A stretch of 64,000 nucleotides of DNA from Novosphingobium sp. PP1Y. Lineage in GTDB: Bacteria > Pseudomonadota > Alphaproteobacteria > Sphingomonadales > Sphingomonadaceae. The stretch is from NCBI RefSeq assembly GCF_000253255.1, contig NC_015580.1:1749001-1813000 (forward strand), in the 5' to 3' direction. Below, in pieces: positions 51,826-59,623 of the stretch. A model generated the notes under the pieces. The model had not been told where the DNA came from and made no database searches. It saw only the letters and a list, made by a program, of their open reading frames with translations. Made by a program: the position numbers and the translations under genes. How positions within the stretch are numbered: position 1 is the first letter of the stretch; each line of letters begins with the position of its first letter.

Positions 51826-53049
51826 TTGGCCAGTCGTTCTCTTGCCGTTTCGCTTCTCTGCCTGACGCTGCTTAGCACGGCCGCCTGCGATACGCGCCCG
51901 GTCAGCGAAGAGAACCGCGACGCCAATGCGCTGGAAGTGATCGGCAGCGAGAGCGCCTGCATCGACGAACTGTCTGATCCCGAACTGCTGCGCATGCAGC
52001 GCAAGGTGGACGATGCCCTGCGCAAGGCGCTGCTGGAGGGCAAGTCGCTCGATCCGGCCGCTCAGGCAGCCGATGCTCTGGATCGCGGCGATTTCCGCCT
52101 GGCCGGGGCGCTCACCGCGAAAGGCGTCTCCACTTCGGTCTATGGCGCGCAGTGCCGGATCATGGGCGGGTTGAGCGCGCGCGCGATCCGCGCCGTGTCG
52201 TTCATCGACGGGGTTCCCGCCGACCAGCCAAAGATCGACTACCTGACCCGCGCCGAGACGTTCGCGCGGGCCTACAACGCGGCGATCCTGGCTGACGAGC
52301 GCTACCCTTATGGGGACATCTGCCGCAAGTTCGACGGCAAGGTCGAACTCGGCGAGGACGGTACGTTGCAGGTACAGGGCGCCGGGCCATCCGATCACGC
52401 ATTCGGTTTCGCCGATCTCGGACCGGTGCGCTCTGCGCCGACCCTTGCCGAACTGGCACGGCGCGGTTCGGTCAGCCGCCTCGACGGCCTGCTGCGGTCC
52501 GGTCAGTACGACGTGAACACGCCGGACCTGTTCGGCATGACGCCGCTCGCCTGGGCGATAGCCTATCGCCGCCGCGGCGCTTCCGACCTGCTGCTGCGGG
52601 CCGAATCGAGCCCGGGCGGATCGCGCTGCCAGACGATCTACGACCGCCGCTCGCCGATGCAGGTGGCGCGCGTGCAGCAATGGGTGGGCATGCTGCGCCG
52701 CATGCAGCCGCTGGTGACCGAGGACGATTTCAACGCGCTGCAGGAACTGCCGCGTCTCTCCGATGGCGATATCGACCGGTTCAACCACGGGCTGACGCAG
52801 CTCAACGACAGTTTCGCCGAGCAGTTCAGCAAGAACCGGTATCTGACCAAGCACCGGATCTATTTCACGGTGAACAGCGATGGCGAATCGACCGGCTGCC
52901 GCATCGAGCCTTCGACCGACTATCCCGACTACGACGAGAAGATCTGCGCGCTGGGCCTCGATGTCCTGCACTGGAAGCCGGCGCGCGGCGTCTTCGGCAA
53001 CGTGATCGATGGCGAGGCTTCGCTGATCGTCGGGGTGCGCTCGCGCTAG
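51826..53049 (+). CDS. exported lipoprotein with ankyrin-like segment
   Basis: A 407-residue protein. The N-terminus LASRSLAVSLLCLTLLSTAA followed by Cys is a lipoprotein signal with the lipid-modified Cys near residue 21. Around residues 205-260 TLAELARRGSVSRLDGLL and VNTPDLFGMTPLAWAIAYRR form one or two ankyrin-like repeats; the C-terminal 80 residues (RIYFTVNSDGESTGCRIEPS) resemble a TonB-C-like domain. It starts at TTG with AGGA five bases upstream; no better codon is near. Function unknown. It lies between the GT39-like gene and rplO. A TAAGGG element at 51767 may be part of its promoter. Confidence 0.75.
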   Translation: MASRSLAVSLLCLTLLSTAACDTRPVSEENRDANALEVIGSESACIDELSDPELLRMQRKVDDALRKALLEGKSLDPAAQAADALDRGDFRLAGALTAKGVSTSVYGAQCRIMGGLSARAIRAVSFIDGVPADQPKIDYLTRAETFARAYNAAILADERYPYGDICRKFDGKVELGEDGTLQVQGAGPSDHAFGFADLGPVRSAPTLAELARRGSVSRLDGLLRSGQYDVNTPDLFGMTPLAWAIAYRRRGASDLLLRAESSPGGSRCQTIYDRRSPMQVARVQQWVGMLRRMQPLVTEDDFNALQELPRLSDGDIDRFNHGLTQLNDSFAEQFSKNRYLTKHRIYFTVNSDGESTGCRIEPSTDYPDYDEKICALGLDVLHWKPARGVFGNVIDGEASLIVGVRSR

Positions 53050-53110
53050 GGGCGTTGCCCGGGCCCAGGCGTCTGGGGCCCGGTGAAAGGGGCGCGCGGG
53101 CGAAAGGGGG

Positions 53111-53139
53111 GTGACATTCGCCGCCCGATCCCCTAAGGG
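53111..53139 (+). promoter_or_regulatory. candidate rplO promoter
   Basis: GTGACA (53111-53116), 17 bp, TAAGGG (53134-53139), about 45 bases before the start codon. Same layout as upstream of rpsL and secY. It would restore transcription after the interposed genes. Confidence 0.65.
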
Positions 53140-53186
53140 GCCGCCTTCCTATCAAGCGCGACCTAAAGCGAAAGCGAGTGCAGACT

Positions 53187-53666
53187 ATGAAACTGAATGA
53201 TATCCGCGACAACTCGGGTGCCCGTCATCGCCGTATGCGTATCGGCCGTGGCATCGGCTCGGGCAAGGGCAAGACCGGTGGCCGTGGCCAGAAGGGTGCG
53301 AAGGCACGTTCGGGCGTTTCGATCAACGGCTTCGAGGGCGGCCAGATGCCGCTCCACATGCGTCTTCCGAAGCGCGGCTTCTCGAACAAGAAGTTCGCCA
53401 AGGACTTTGCGGAAGTGAACCTGGGCATGGTCCAGAAGGCGATCGACGCCGGCAAGCTCGACATTTCGGGCACCGTCGATCACGCCGCCCTGAAGACCGC
53501 TGGCCTGGCCCGCGGTGGCAAGGACGGCGTCCGCCTGCTCGGCAAGGGTGAGCTGACTGCCAAGGTCGAGTTCAACGTCGCCGGTGCCTCGAAGGGCGCC
53601 GTTGCCGCGGTCGAAAAGGCCGGTGGTTCGGTGGTGCTTCCCGCCAAGGAAGCAGCCGAAGCCTGA
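53187..53666 (+). CDS. rplO: 50S ribosomal protein L15
   Basis: 159 residues: KLNDIRDNSGARHRRMRIGR, then GSGKGKTGGRGQKGAKARSG and GFEGGQMPLHMRLPKRGFSN. ATG 53187 starts the conserved sequence; a GTG three codons earlier also lies in frame. L15 organises 23S rRNA during assembly. Separated from rpmD by two unrelated genes. Confidence 0.97.
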   Translation: MKLNDIRDNSGARHRRMRIGRGIGSGKGKTGGRGQKGAKARSGVSINGFEGGQMPLHMRLPKRGFSNKKFAKDFAEVNLGMVQKAIDAGKLDISGTVDHAALKTAGLARGGKDGVRLLGKGELTAKVEFNVAGASKGAVAAVEKAGGSVVLPAKEAAEA

Positions 53667-53696
53667 GGCAAGGCGGTAAAGTGATCTGATGATCCG

Positions 53697-53728
53697 GAGA
53701 GGGCGGGCGCCAGGCGCTTCGCCCTCTC
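53697..53728 (+). terminator. rplO-secY hairpin, possible terminator
   Basis: GAGAGGGCG and CGCCCTCTC pair perfectly around a 14-base loop. No T tract follows, so it could be an attenuator or processing site. Confidence 0.45.
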
Positions 53729-53810
53729 ATGCTGTTCAGTCCACGGTTTTTCGAGACAGGGGTTTTCGCTCCCGCCTCGAGAACTATATGACGAGTTCCT
53801 GTCCCGGGGT

Positions 53811-53839
53811 TCGACAAGCCGGCATGCAGCCGCTAAGGG
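53811..53839 (+). promoter_or_regulatory. candidate secY promoter
   Basis: TCGACA (53811-53816), 17 bp, TAAGGG (53834-53839), about 35 bases before the secY start. Fourth member of the promoter set. Confidence 0.6.
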
Positions 53840-53876
53840 CGACTCCGATAAGATTCTTCGAGGCATCCCTAACGTC

Positions 53877-55244
53877 ATGGCATCTCGCGCCGACAACATC
53901 GCAAGTTCGCTCAGTCTTGCCAATTTCTCCAAGGCAACCGAACTCAAGAACCGCATCTGGTTCACGATCGGTGCGCTGATCGTCTTCCGCTTCCTGAGCT
54001 TCGTGCCGCTGCCGGGTGTGAACCCGCTGATTCTCGAATCGCTCTACAGCCAGACGCAGGGCGGCATTCTCGACCTGTTCAACACTTTCTCGGGCGGTTC
54101 GCTCTCGCGCATGAGCCTGATCGCGCTCGGCGTGATGCCTTACATCACCGCCTCGATCGTGGTGCAGCTGGCCGCTTCGCTCCATCCGGCGCTGATCGCG
54201 CTGAAGAAGGAAGGCGAGGCCGGCCGCAAGAAGCTGAACCAGTACACCCGCTTCGGCACCGTCGGCCTGTGCGCGATCCAGGGCTACTTCCTGGCTGTCA
54301 GCCTCGAGGCCTACGGCGCGTCGAGCGGCCTGCAAGCGGTCGTCGATCCGGGCTTCATGTTCCGCATCGGCGCGGTCATCTCGCTGGTGGGCGGCACGAT
54401 GTTCCTGCTGTGGCTGGGTGAGCAGATCACTTCGCGCGGCATCGGCAACGGCGTATCGCTGATCATCATGGCCGGCATTGTCGCGCAGATGCCGACTTTC
54501 GCCAGCAACCTGGGTCAGGCCTACAGTGCGGGCGACACCGGTTCGTTCCTGATCATGGCGCTGATCGTCCTCATCATCGCGATGATCCTGATGATCTGTT
54601 TCATGGAGCGCGCACAGCGCCGCCTGCTGATCCAGTATCCCAAGCGCGCCACGCAGCGCGGCATGATGCAGGCCGACCGCAGTCACCTGCCGCTCAAGAT
54701 CAACACCGCGGGCGTGATCCCGCCGATCTTCGCCAGCTCGCTGCTGCTGCTGCCGCTCACGATCACCCAGTTCGCCGGCAATTCGCTTTCGCCGGAATCG
54801 ACGATGGGCCAGATCGTGGTGACGCTGAACCAGTACCTGGGCCACGGCAAGCCGCTCTACATGCTGCTCTACGCAGCCGGCATCGTGTTCTTCTCGTTCT
54901 TCTACACCGCCGTCGTCTTCAATCCGGAAGAGACTGCCGAGAACCTGAAGAAGAATGGCGGCTTCATCCCGGGCATCCGTCCGGGCAAGAATACCGCGAC
55001 CTATCTCGACTACGTGCTGACCCGCGTAACGGTGATCGGTGCGATCTACCTGACCATCGTCTGCACGGTACCTGAGTACTTCCTGTCGATGACCGGCTTG
55101 CCGCTGCTCTTCATGGGTGGCACGAGTCTGCTGATCGTCGTCAACGTGACGGTCGATACGATCACCCAGATCCAGTCTCACCTGCTGGCGCACCAGTACG
55201 GCGACCTGATCAAGAAGGCGAAACTGAAAGGCCGCATCCGCTAA
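53877..55244 (+). CDS. secY: preprotein translocase subunit SecY
   Basis: 455 residues with ten transmembrane helices; the channel of the Sec translocon. The start ELKNRIWFTIGALIVFRFLS, the GIGNGVSLIIMAGI loop and YFPEETAENLKK-type cytoplasmic loop (here FNPEETAENLKKNGGFIPGI) are conserved, ending in an Arg-rich tail. The C5 loop for SecA and ribosome binding is intact. Followed 36 bases later by adk. Confidence 0.98.
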   Translation: MASRADNIASSLSLANFSKATELKNRIWFTIGALIVFRFLSFVPLPGVNPLILESLYSQTQGGILDLFNTFSGGSLSRMSLIALGVMPYITASIVVQLAASLHPALIALKKEGEAGRKKLNQYTRFGTVGLCAIQGYFLAVSLEAYGASSGLQAVVDPGFMFRIGAVISLVGGTMFLLWLGEQITSRGIGNGVSLIIMAGIVAQMPTFASNLGQAYSAGDTGSFLIMALIVLIIAMILMICFMERAQRRLLIQYPKRATQRGMMQADRSHLPLKINTAGVIPPIFASSLLLLPLTITQFAGNSLSPESTMGQIVVTLNQYLGHGKPLYMLLYAAGIVFFSFFYTAVVFNPEETAENLKKNGGFIPGIRPGKNTATYLDYVLTRVTVIGAIYLTIVCTVPEYFLSMTGLPLLFMGGTSLLIVVNVTVDTITQIQSHLLAHQYGDLIKKAKLKGRIR

Positions 55245-55280
55245 GGGGCGAGCGCCGGACATATAACTGAGGGGTAAGGC

Positions 55281-55928
55281 GTGAATATCATTCTGCTGGG
55301 TCCGCCGGGAGCGGGTAAGGGCACCCAGGCACAGCGTCTCGTCGAGCGGCACGGCATGCGCCAGCTTTCGACCGGTGACATGTTGCGTGCGGCAGTGAAG
55401 GCGGAAACGCCGACCGGGCTCGAGGCCAAGGCCGTCATGGAACGAGGCGAGCTGGTTTCAGACGAAATCGTGTCGGCGCTGATCGGTGACGAACTCGACG
55501 CGATGGGCCCCGATGCGGGCGCCATCTTCGACGGCTATCCGCGCACCGCGGCGCAGGCCGAATCGCTCGATGCGATCCTGGCGCAGCGCGGTCGCAAGCT
55601 CGACCATGTGATCGAGCTGGTGGTGGATGAGGACGCACTGGTCGAACGCATCACCGGTCGCTTCACCTGCGCCACCTGCGGCAAGGGCTACCACGACAAG
55701 TTCGAGCAGCCCAAGGTTCCGGGAACCTGCGACAAGTGCGGCGGAACCGAGTTCAAGCGCCGTCCCGACGACAATGCCGAGACCGTGCGCACGCGCATGG
55801 CCGAGTACCGGGCCAAGACCGCTCCGATCCTGCCGATCTACGAATCGCGCGGGATCGTTGCGAAGATCGACGGCATGGCGGACATGGACGACGTGACCGC
55901 AGCGATCGAGGCCGTCCTCGGTTCCTGA
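55281..55928 (+). CDS. adk: adenylate kinase
   Basis: 215 residues, interconverts AMP, ADP and ATP. It has P-loop GPPGAGKGTQAQRL, STGDMLRAAV, FDGYPRTAAQAE and the LID with four Cys (CATCGKGYHD... CDKCGG), so this is the zinc-binding LID form. GTG start with GAGGGG-like site upstream. The secY-adk order is standard. Confidence 0.97.
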   Translation: MNIILLGPPGAGKGTQAQRLVERHGMRQLSTGDMLRAAVKAETPTGLEAKAVMERGELVSDEIVSALIGDELDAMGPDAGAIFDGYPRTAAQAESLDAILAQRGRKLDHVIELVVDEDALVERITGRFTCATCGKGYHDKFEQPKVPGTCDKCGGTEFKRRPDDNAETVRTRMAEYRAKTAPILPIYESRGIVAKIDGMADMDDVTAAIEAVLGS

Positions 55929-56038
55929 TCGTGCCTGACGGGTGAAGGGCAGGGGCCTTGCGGCTCCGCCTCTCACCCGGGGCCGCCTCCGCCGCCTGTG
56001 CGGAGAAAGGCCGGAAACCTTCCAGGAGAACCGCTCCG

Positions 56039-56698
56039 ATGAAATCCGCTGCATTCGCTCTTGCCCTGGCTCTCTTCGGGAGCGCCGTACCGGCTTGGGC
56101 GAAAGTGGCGGAAGTGTCCGAACGCGGTTTCGTGGTGCGCCACCTCGTCGAGGTTTCGACCAGTCCGGCCAAGACCTGGGACATGATCCTCGATCCCGCC
56201 AAGTGGTGGGAATCCTCGCATACATGGTCGGGCGACGCGGCCAATCTTTCGATCGATGCGAAAGCGGGCGGGTGCTTCTGCGAAGTGCTGCGCAACCCCA
56301 AGTCGCCCAATGCCGCGCCGCGCGGCAGCGTCGAGCACATGCGGGTGGTCTACATTGAAAGCGACCATGCGCTGCGCATGGTCGGGGCGCTGGGACCATT
56401 GCAGGCCGATGCCGCCAACGGCACCCTGACGATCGAGATCAAGCCCGCCAAAGACGGCACGCAGATCTTGCTCGAGTATGTTGTAGGCGGTTTCCTGCGC
56501 ACGCCGATGGACAAGCTCGCCCCGGCGGTGGACGGCATGCTCGGTGCGCAGCTGGCAAGCCTCGCCGGAAAGCTGGGGGGCGCGTTTTCGGCCGCTTTCC
56601 CGCTGCCCGAGGACAAGCCCGCCAAGGCGCCGGAGGCTGAACAGGCCGGTCCGCCAGAGCCGCCTGCTGCCACCGGCGACGAAATTATCGGTCGCTGA
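56039..56698 (+). CDS. exported SRPBCC (START-like) protein
   Basis: A 219-residue protein with a signal peptide (MKSAAFALALALFGSAVPAW, cleavage after AWA) and a START/Bet v1-like fold: RHLVEVSTSPAKTWDMILDP at the first strand-helix, then WESSHTWSGDAANLSIDAKA and ILLEYVVGGFLRTPMDKLAP. The tail is Pro/Ala/Glu-rich. It should bind a hydrophobic ligand in the periplasm, identity unknown. It follows adk by 110 bp inside the ribosomal cluster, and AGGAG lies before the ATG. Confidence 0.82.
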   Translation: MKSAAFALALALFGSAVPAWAKVAEVSERGFVVRHLVEVSTSPAKTWDMILDPAKWWESSHTWSGDAANLSIDAKAGGCFCEVLRNPKSPNAAPRGSVEHMRVVYIESDHALRMVGALGPLQADAANGTLTIEIKPAKDGTQILLEYVVGGFLRTPMDKLAPAVDGMLGAQLASLAGKLGGAFSAAFPLPEDKPAKAPEAEQAGPPEPPAATGDEIIGR

Positions 56699-56723
56699 TG
56701 GAGCGCGCGCGTTTTGACAAATT

Positions 56724-56752
56724 TTGACTGCGCGCCGTGGATACGGTAGTAA
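56724..56752 (+). promoter_or_regulatory. candidate alpha operon promoter (rpsM)
   Basis: TTGACT (56724-56729), 17 bp, TAGTAA (56747-56752); a second TTGACA lies ten bases upstream. It leaves a leader of about 255 bases before rpsM with no other gene. The -10 differs from the TAAGGG type. Confidence 0.4.
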
Positions 56753-57012
56753 GTGAACACAGGTTGAGCGCTGGCCGCCATACAATGGCGGACACGGCAC
56801 CGTTTATCGTCCGCTGGACGTTGACAGGTGCTGCGAATCGTTTTAAGCGCGCCCTTCACTCGAAAACCACGGTAGTCCGGATGGCTCACGCCGCGCGTGT
56901 CAAAGGCATCGTGTGGTACGCCTTCTGGGCTTTTGCCGTTTCCTCGGAATTCGGGTGGCAAGCGTTGAGATGGAGGGCGTCCAAGCGTCTTCTGTGGAGC
57001 ATGGAGATTTAA

Positions 57013-57381
57013 GTGGCTCGTATTGCCGGGGTGAACATCCCCACCAACAAGCGCGTTATCATCGCGCTCACGTATATCCACGGTATCGGTCGTACCAAGG
57101 CCGTTGAGATCGCCGACAAGCTCGGCATCGATCACACCCGTCGTGTTCAGGACCTCTCGGACGCCGAAGTGCTCCAGATCCGTGAAACCATCGACGCCGA
57201 CCACCTGGTCGAGGGTGACCTTCGTCGCGAAACCGCGATGAACATCAAGCGCCTCATGGACCTCGCCTGCTACCGCGGCCTGCGTCACCGTAAGGGTCTG
57301 CCCGTTCGCGGCCAGCGCACCCACACGAACGCCCGTACCCGCAAGGGTAAGGCCAAGCCGATCGCCGGCAAGAAGAAGTAA
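57013..57381 (+). CDS. rpsM: 30S ribosomal protein S13
   Basis: 122 residues, starting at GTG: ARIAGVNIPTNKRVIIALTY, then IHGIGRTKAVEIADKLGID and GLRHRKGLPVRGQRTHTNAR. It lies at the subunit interface with S19. A 6-bp hairpin (57389-57403) lies before rpsK. Confidence 0.98.
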   Translation: MARIAGVNIPTNKRVIIALTYIHGIGRTKAVEIADKLGIDHTRRVQDLSDAEVLQIRETIDADHLVEGDLRRETAMNIKRLMDLACYRGLRHRKGLPVRGQRTHTNARTRKGKAKPIAGKKK

Positions 57382-57441
57382 GCCTGACGGGCCGTTTCGG
57401 CCCTCGGTTTCCGCAGCGATTTATCGACAGGATACACGGAC

Positions 57442-57831
57442 ATGGCACGCGAACCCCAGCGCATTAAGCGCCGCGAACGCAAGAACATCACGAGCGGCAT
57501 TGCGCACGTCAATGCGAGCTTCAACAACACCATGGTGACCATCACCGACGCCCAGGGCAACGCGATTTCGTGGTCCTCGGCCGGCATGATGGGCTTCAAG
57601 GGCAGCCGCAAGTCGACTCCCTACGCCGCCCAGGTCGCCGCCGACGACGCCGGCAAGAAGGCCGCCGAGCATGGCGTGCGCACCCTCGAGGTCGAGGTCA
57701 AGGGTCCGGGTTCGGGCCGCGAGAGCGCCCTGCGCGCCCTGCAGGCCGTCGGCTTCACGATTACCTCGATCCGCGACGTGACACCGATCCCGCACAACGG
57801 TGTCCGCCCCTCGAAGCGCCGCCGCGTCTGA
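57442..57831 (+). CDS. rpsK: 30S ribosomal protein S11
   Basis: 129 residues: GIAHVNASFNNTMVTITDAQ, then SSAGMMGFKGSRKSTPYAAQ and TPIPHNGVRPSKRRRV. Platform protein contacting mRNA. Full length. Followed by a strong hairpin. Confidence 0.98.
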   Translation: MAREPQRIKRRERKNITSGIAHVNASFNNTMVTITDAQGNAISWSSAGMMGFKGSRKSTPYAAQVAADDAGKKAAEHGVRTLEVEVKGPGSGRESALRALQAVGFTITSIRDVTPIPHNGVRPSKRRRV

Positions 57832-57841
57832 TCGAGTTATT

Positions 57842-57868
57842 CCGGGCAACGAACCGGTCGTTGCCCGG
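57842..57868 (+). other. rpsK-rpoA intercistronic hairpin
   Basis: CCGGGCAACG and CGTTGCCCGG pair perfectly around a seven-base loop. No T tract follows, so read-through into rpoA is expected; it may tune rpoA expression or protect mRNA ends. Confidence 0.6.
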
Positions 57869-57939
57869 CCTTCGGATCGTCCCAGGCCTTTCCACCCGGC
57901 CTGAGGACGTAACCGCCATCGAAATCCCAGGGGAAGTCC

Positions 57940-58998
57940 ATGACTGTCAACATCAAGAACTGGCAGGAACTCAAGAAGCCGAACAGCCTTGAGATCAAGC
58001 CGGGACCAGACCCCAAGCTGAAGGCGACTTTCGTCGCCGAACCTCTCGAGCGCGGCTTCGGCCTGACGCTCGGCAATGCGCTGCGTCGCGTACTGCTCTC
58101 CTCGCTTCAGGGCGCGGCGATCACCTCGATCAAGATCGAGAACGTGCTGCACGAGTTCTCTTCGCTTGCCGGTGTGCATGAAGACGTCACGGACATCGTC
58201 CTGAACGTCAAGCAGATCGCGCTCAAGATGCAGGGCGAAGGCCCGAAGCGTCTGCAGCTTTCGGCAACCGGTCCGGCCGAGGTCAAGGCTGGCGACATCG
58301 CCGTCACGGGTGACATCGAGGTCATGAACAAGGACCTCGTGATCTGCCACCTCGACGAAGGTGCGACGCTGAACATGGAACTGACTGCCGACACCGGCAA
58401 GGGCTACGTCCCCGCCGTCGGCAACCGTCCCGTCGATGCGCCGATCGGCCTGATCCCGGTCGACTCGCTCTACTCGCCGGTCCGCCAGGTCAGCTACAAG
58501 GTCGAGAACGCCCGTATCGGCCAGGAGCTGGACTTCGACAAGCTGAGCCTGAGCGTCGAGACCGACGGCACGGTGACCCCGGAAGATGCCGTGGCCTATT
58601 CGGCGCGCATCCTTCAGGACCAGCTGGCCCTGTTCGTCCACTTCGAGGACATCGCCCCGGTCGGCGCTCCGCAGATGATCGGCATGGCCGCTGCGCAGCC
58701 CGAGGAAAGCGACACCAACCAGCTCAACCGTTACCTCCTCAAGAAGGTCGACGAGCTTGAACTGTCGGTGCGTTCGGCGAACTGCCTCAAGAACGACAAC
58801 ATCATCTACATCGGCGATCTCGTGCAGAAGACCGAGGCCGAGATGCTCCGTACGCCGAACTTCGGCCGCAAGTCGCTCAACGAGATCAAGGAAGTCCTTT
58901 CCTCGATGGGCCTGCGCCTCGGCATGGACATCCCGGGCTGGCCGCCCGAGAACATCGAAGAGATGGCCAAGAAGCTCGAACAGGAGCTCCTTGGATAA
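57940..58998 (+). CDS. rpoA: RNA polymerase subunit alpha
   Basis: 352 residues. The N-terminal dimerisation domain has EPLERGFGLTLGNALRRVLL and LHEFSSLAGVHEDVTDIVLN; the C-terminal DNA- and activator-binding domain has VDELELSVRSANCLKNDNII and RTPNFGRKSLNEIKEVLSSM, ending in an acidic tail. Somewhat longer than the E. coli protein (329). In the usual place between rpsK and rplQ; rpsD is absent here. Confidence 0.99.
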   Translation: MTVNIKNWQELKKPNSLEIKPGPDPKLKATFVAEPLERGFGLTLGNALRRVLLSSLQGAAITSIKIENVLHEFSSLAGVHEDVTDIVLNVKQIALKMQGEGPKRLQLSATGPAEVKAGDIAVTGDIEVMNKDLVICHLDEGATLNMELTADTGKGYVPAVGNRPVDAPIGLIPVDSLYSPVRQVSYKVENARIGQELDFDKLSLSVETDGTVTPEDAVAYSARILQDQLALFVHFEDIAPVGAPQMIGMAAAQPEESDTNQLNRYLLKKVDELELSVRSANCLKNDNIIYIGDLVQKTEAEMLRTPNFGRKSLNEIKEVLSSMGLRLGMDIPGWPPENIEEMAKKLEQELLG

Positions 58999-59006
58999 GG
59001 AACCAG

Positions 59007-59030
59007 TCGACCCGGCGCGAGCCGGGTCGA
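59007..59030 (+). other. rpoA-rplQ hairpin with GCGA tetraloop
   Basis: TCGACCCGGC and GCCGGGTCGA pair perfectly over ten bases around GCGA, a GNRA-type loop. No T tract follows. It could be an attenuator or RNase-processing signal between rpoA and rplQ. Confidence 0.6.
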
Positions 59031-59106
59031 TGCTTTGGGCGAAAGGTGGCGGCCCTGACGGCCACCTGGATCGGGCTACCTCGCACGGGCCCCCTACGAA
59101 CGGAGA

Positions 59107-59535
59107 ATGAACATGCGTCACAAGTACGGTCAGCGTAAGCTGCAGCGCACCTCGGGCCACCGCGCCGCCCTTCTGCGCAACATGGCTGCCGCGCTCATCA
59201 AGCACGAGCAGATCCAGACCACCACGCCCAAGGCGAAGGAACTGCGTCCCTACATCGAGAAGCTCATCACGCTCGCAAAGCGCGGTGGCCTTTCGAACCG
59301 CCGTCTGGCCCACTCGCGCCTGATGGACGAGGCCCAGGAAAAGAAGCTCTTCGAAGTTCTGGCCGAGCGCTATGCCGGTCGCAGCGGTGGCTACACCCGC
59401 ATCATCAAGGCCGGCATCCGCGCTTCGGACGCAGCCCCGATCGCGATCATCGAGCTGGTCGACCGTGACGTCGACGCCAAGGGCCAGGATTCGGGTCCGG
59501 TGATGAACGAAGCCGAGGAATACGCCGAGGCCTGA
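59107..59535 (+). CDS. rplQ: 50S ribosomal protein L17
   Basis: 142 residues: MRHKYGQRKLQRTSGHRAAL, then LIKHEQIQTTTPKAKELRPY and RYAGRSGGYTRIIKAGIRAS. The start may be ATG 59107 or the ATG two codons on (59113), where most L17 proteins begin. The C-terminal tail is acidic. Last gene of the alpha operon. Confidence 0.98.
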   Translation: MNMRHKYGQRKLQRTSGHRAALLRNMAAALIKHEQIQTTTPKAKELRPYIEKLITLAKRGGLSNRRLAHSRLMDEAQEKKLFEVLAERYAGRSGGYTRIIKAGIRASDAAPIAIIELVDRDVDAKGQDSGPVMNEAEEYAEA

Positions 59536-59565
59536 GCCCGGTCGCATTCATCGACAAGATTGCGT

Positions 59566-59598
59566 GAGCGGTCGCGAGTGCTAGACTCGCGGCCGCTC
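59566..59598 (+). terminator. hairpin after rplQ, possible terminator overlapping a promoter
   Basis: GAGCGGTCGCGAG pairs with CTCGCGGCCGCTC (one wobble) around seven bases; CTTGCGTTT follows. The same bases hold TTGCGT (59560-59565), 16 bp, TAGACT (59582-59587), a fair promoter for the peptidase gene. Both roles may coexist. Confidence 0.45.
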
Positions 59599-59623
59599 TT
59601 GCGTTTGGGATTGGGAGAGAACG

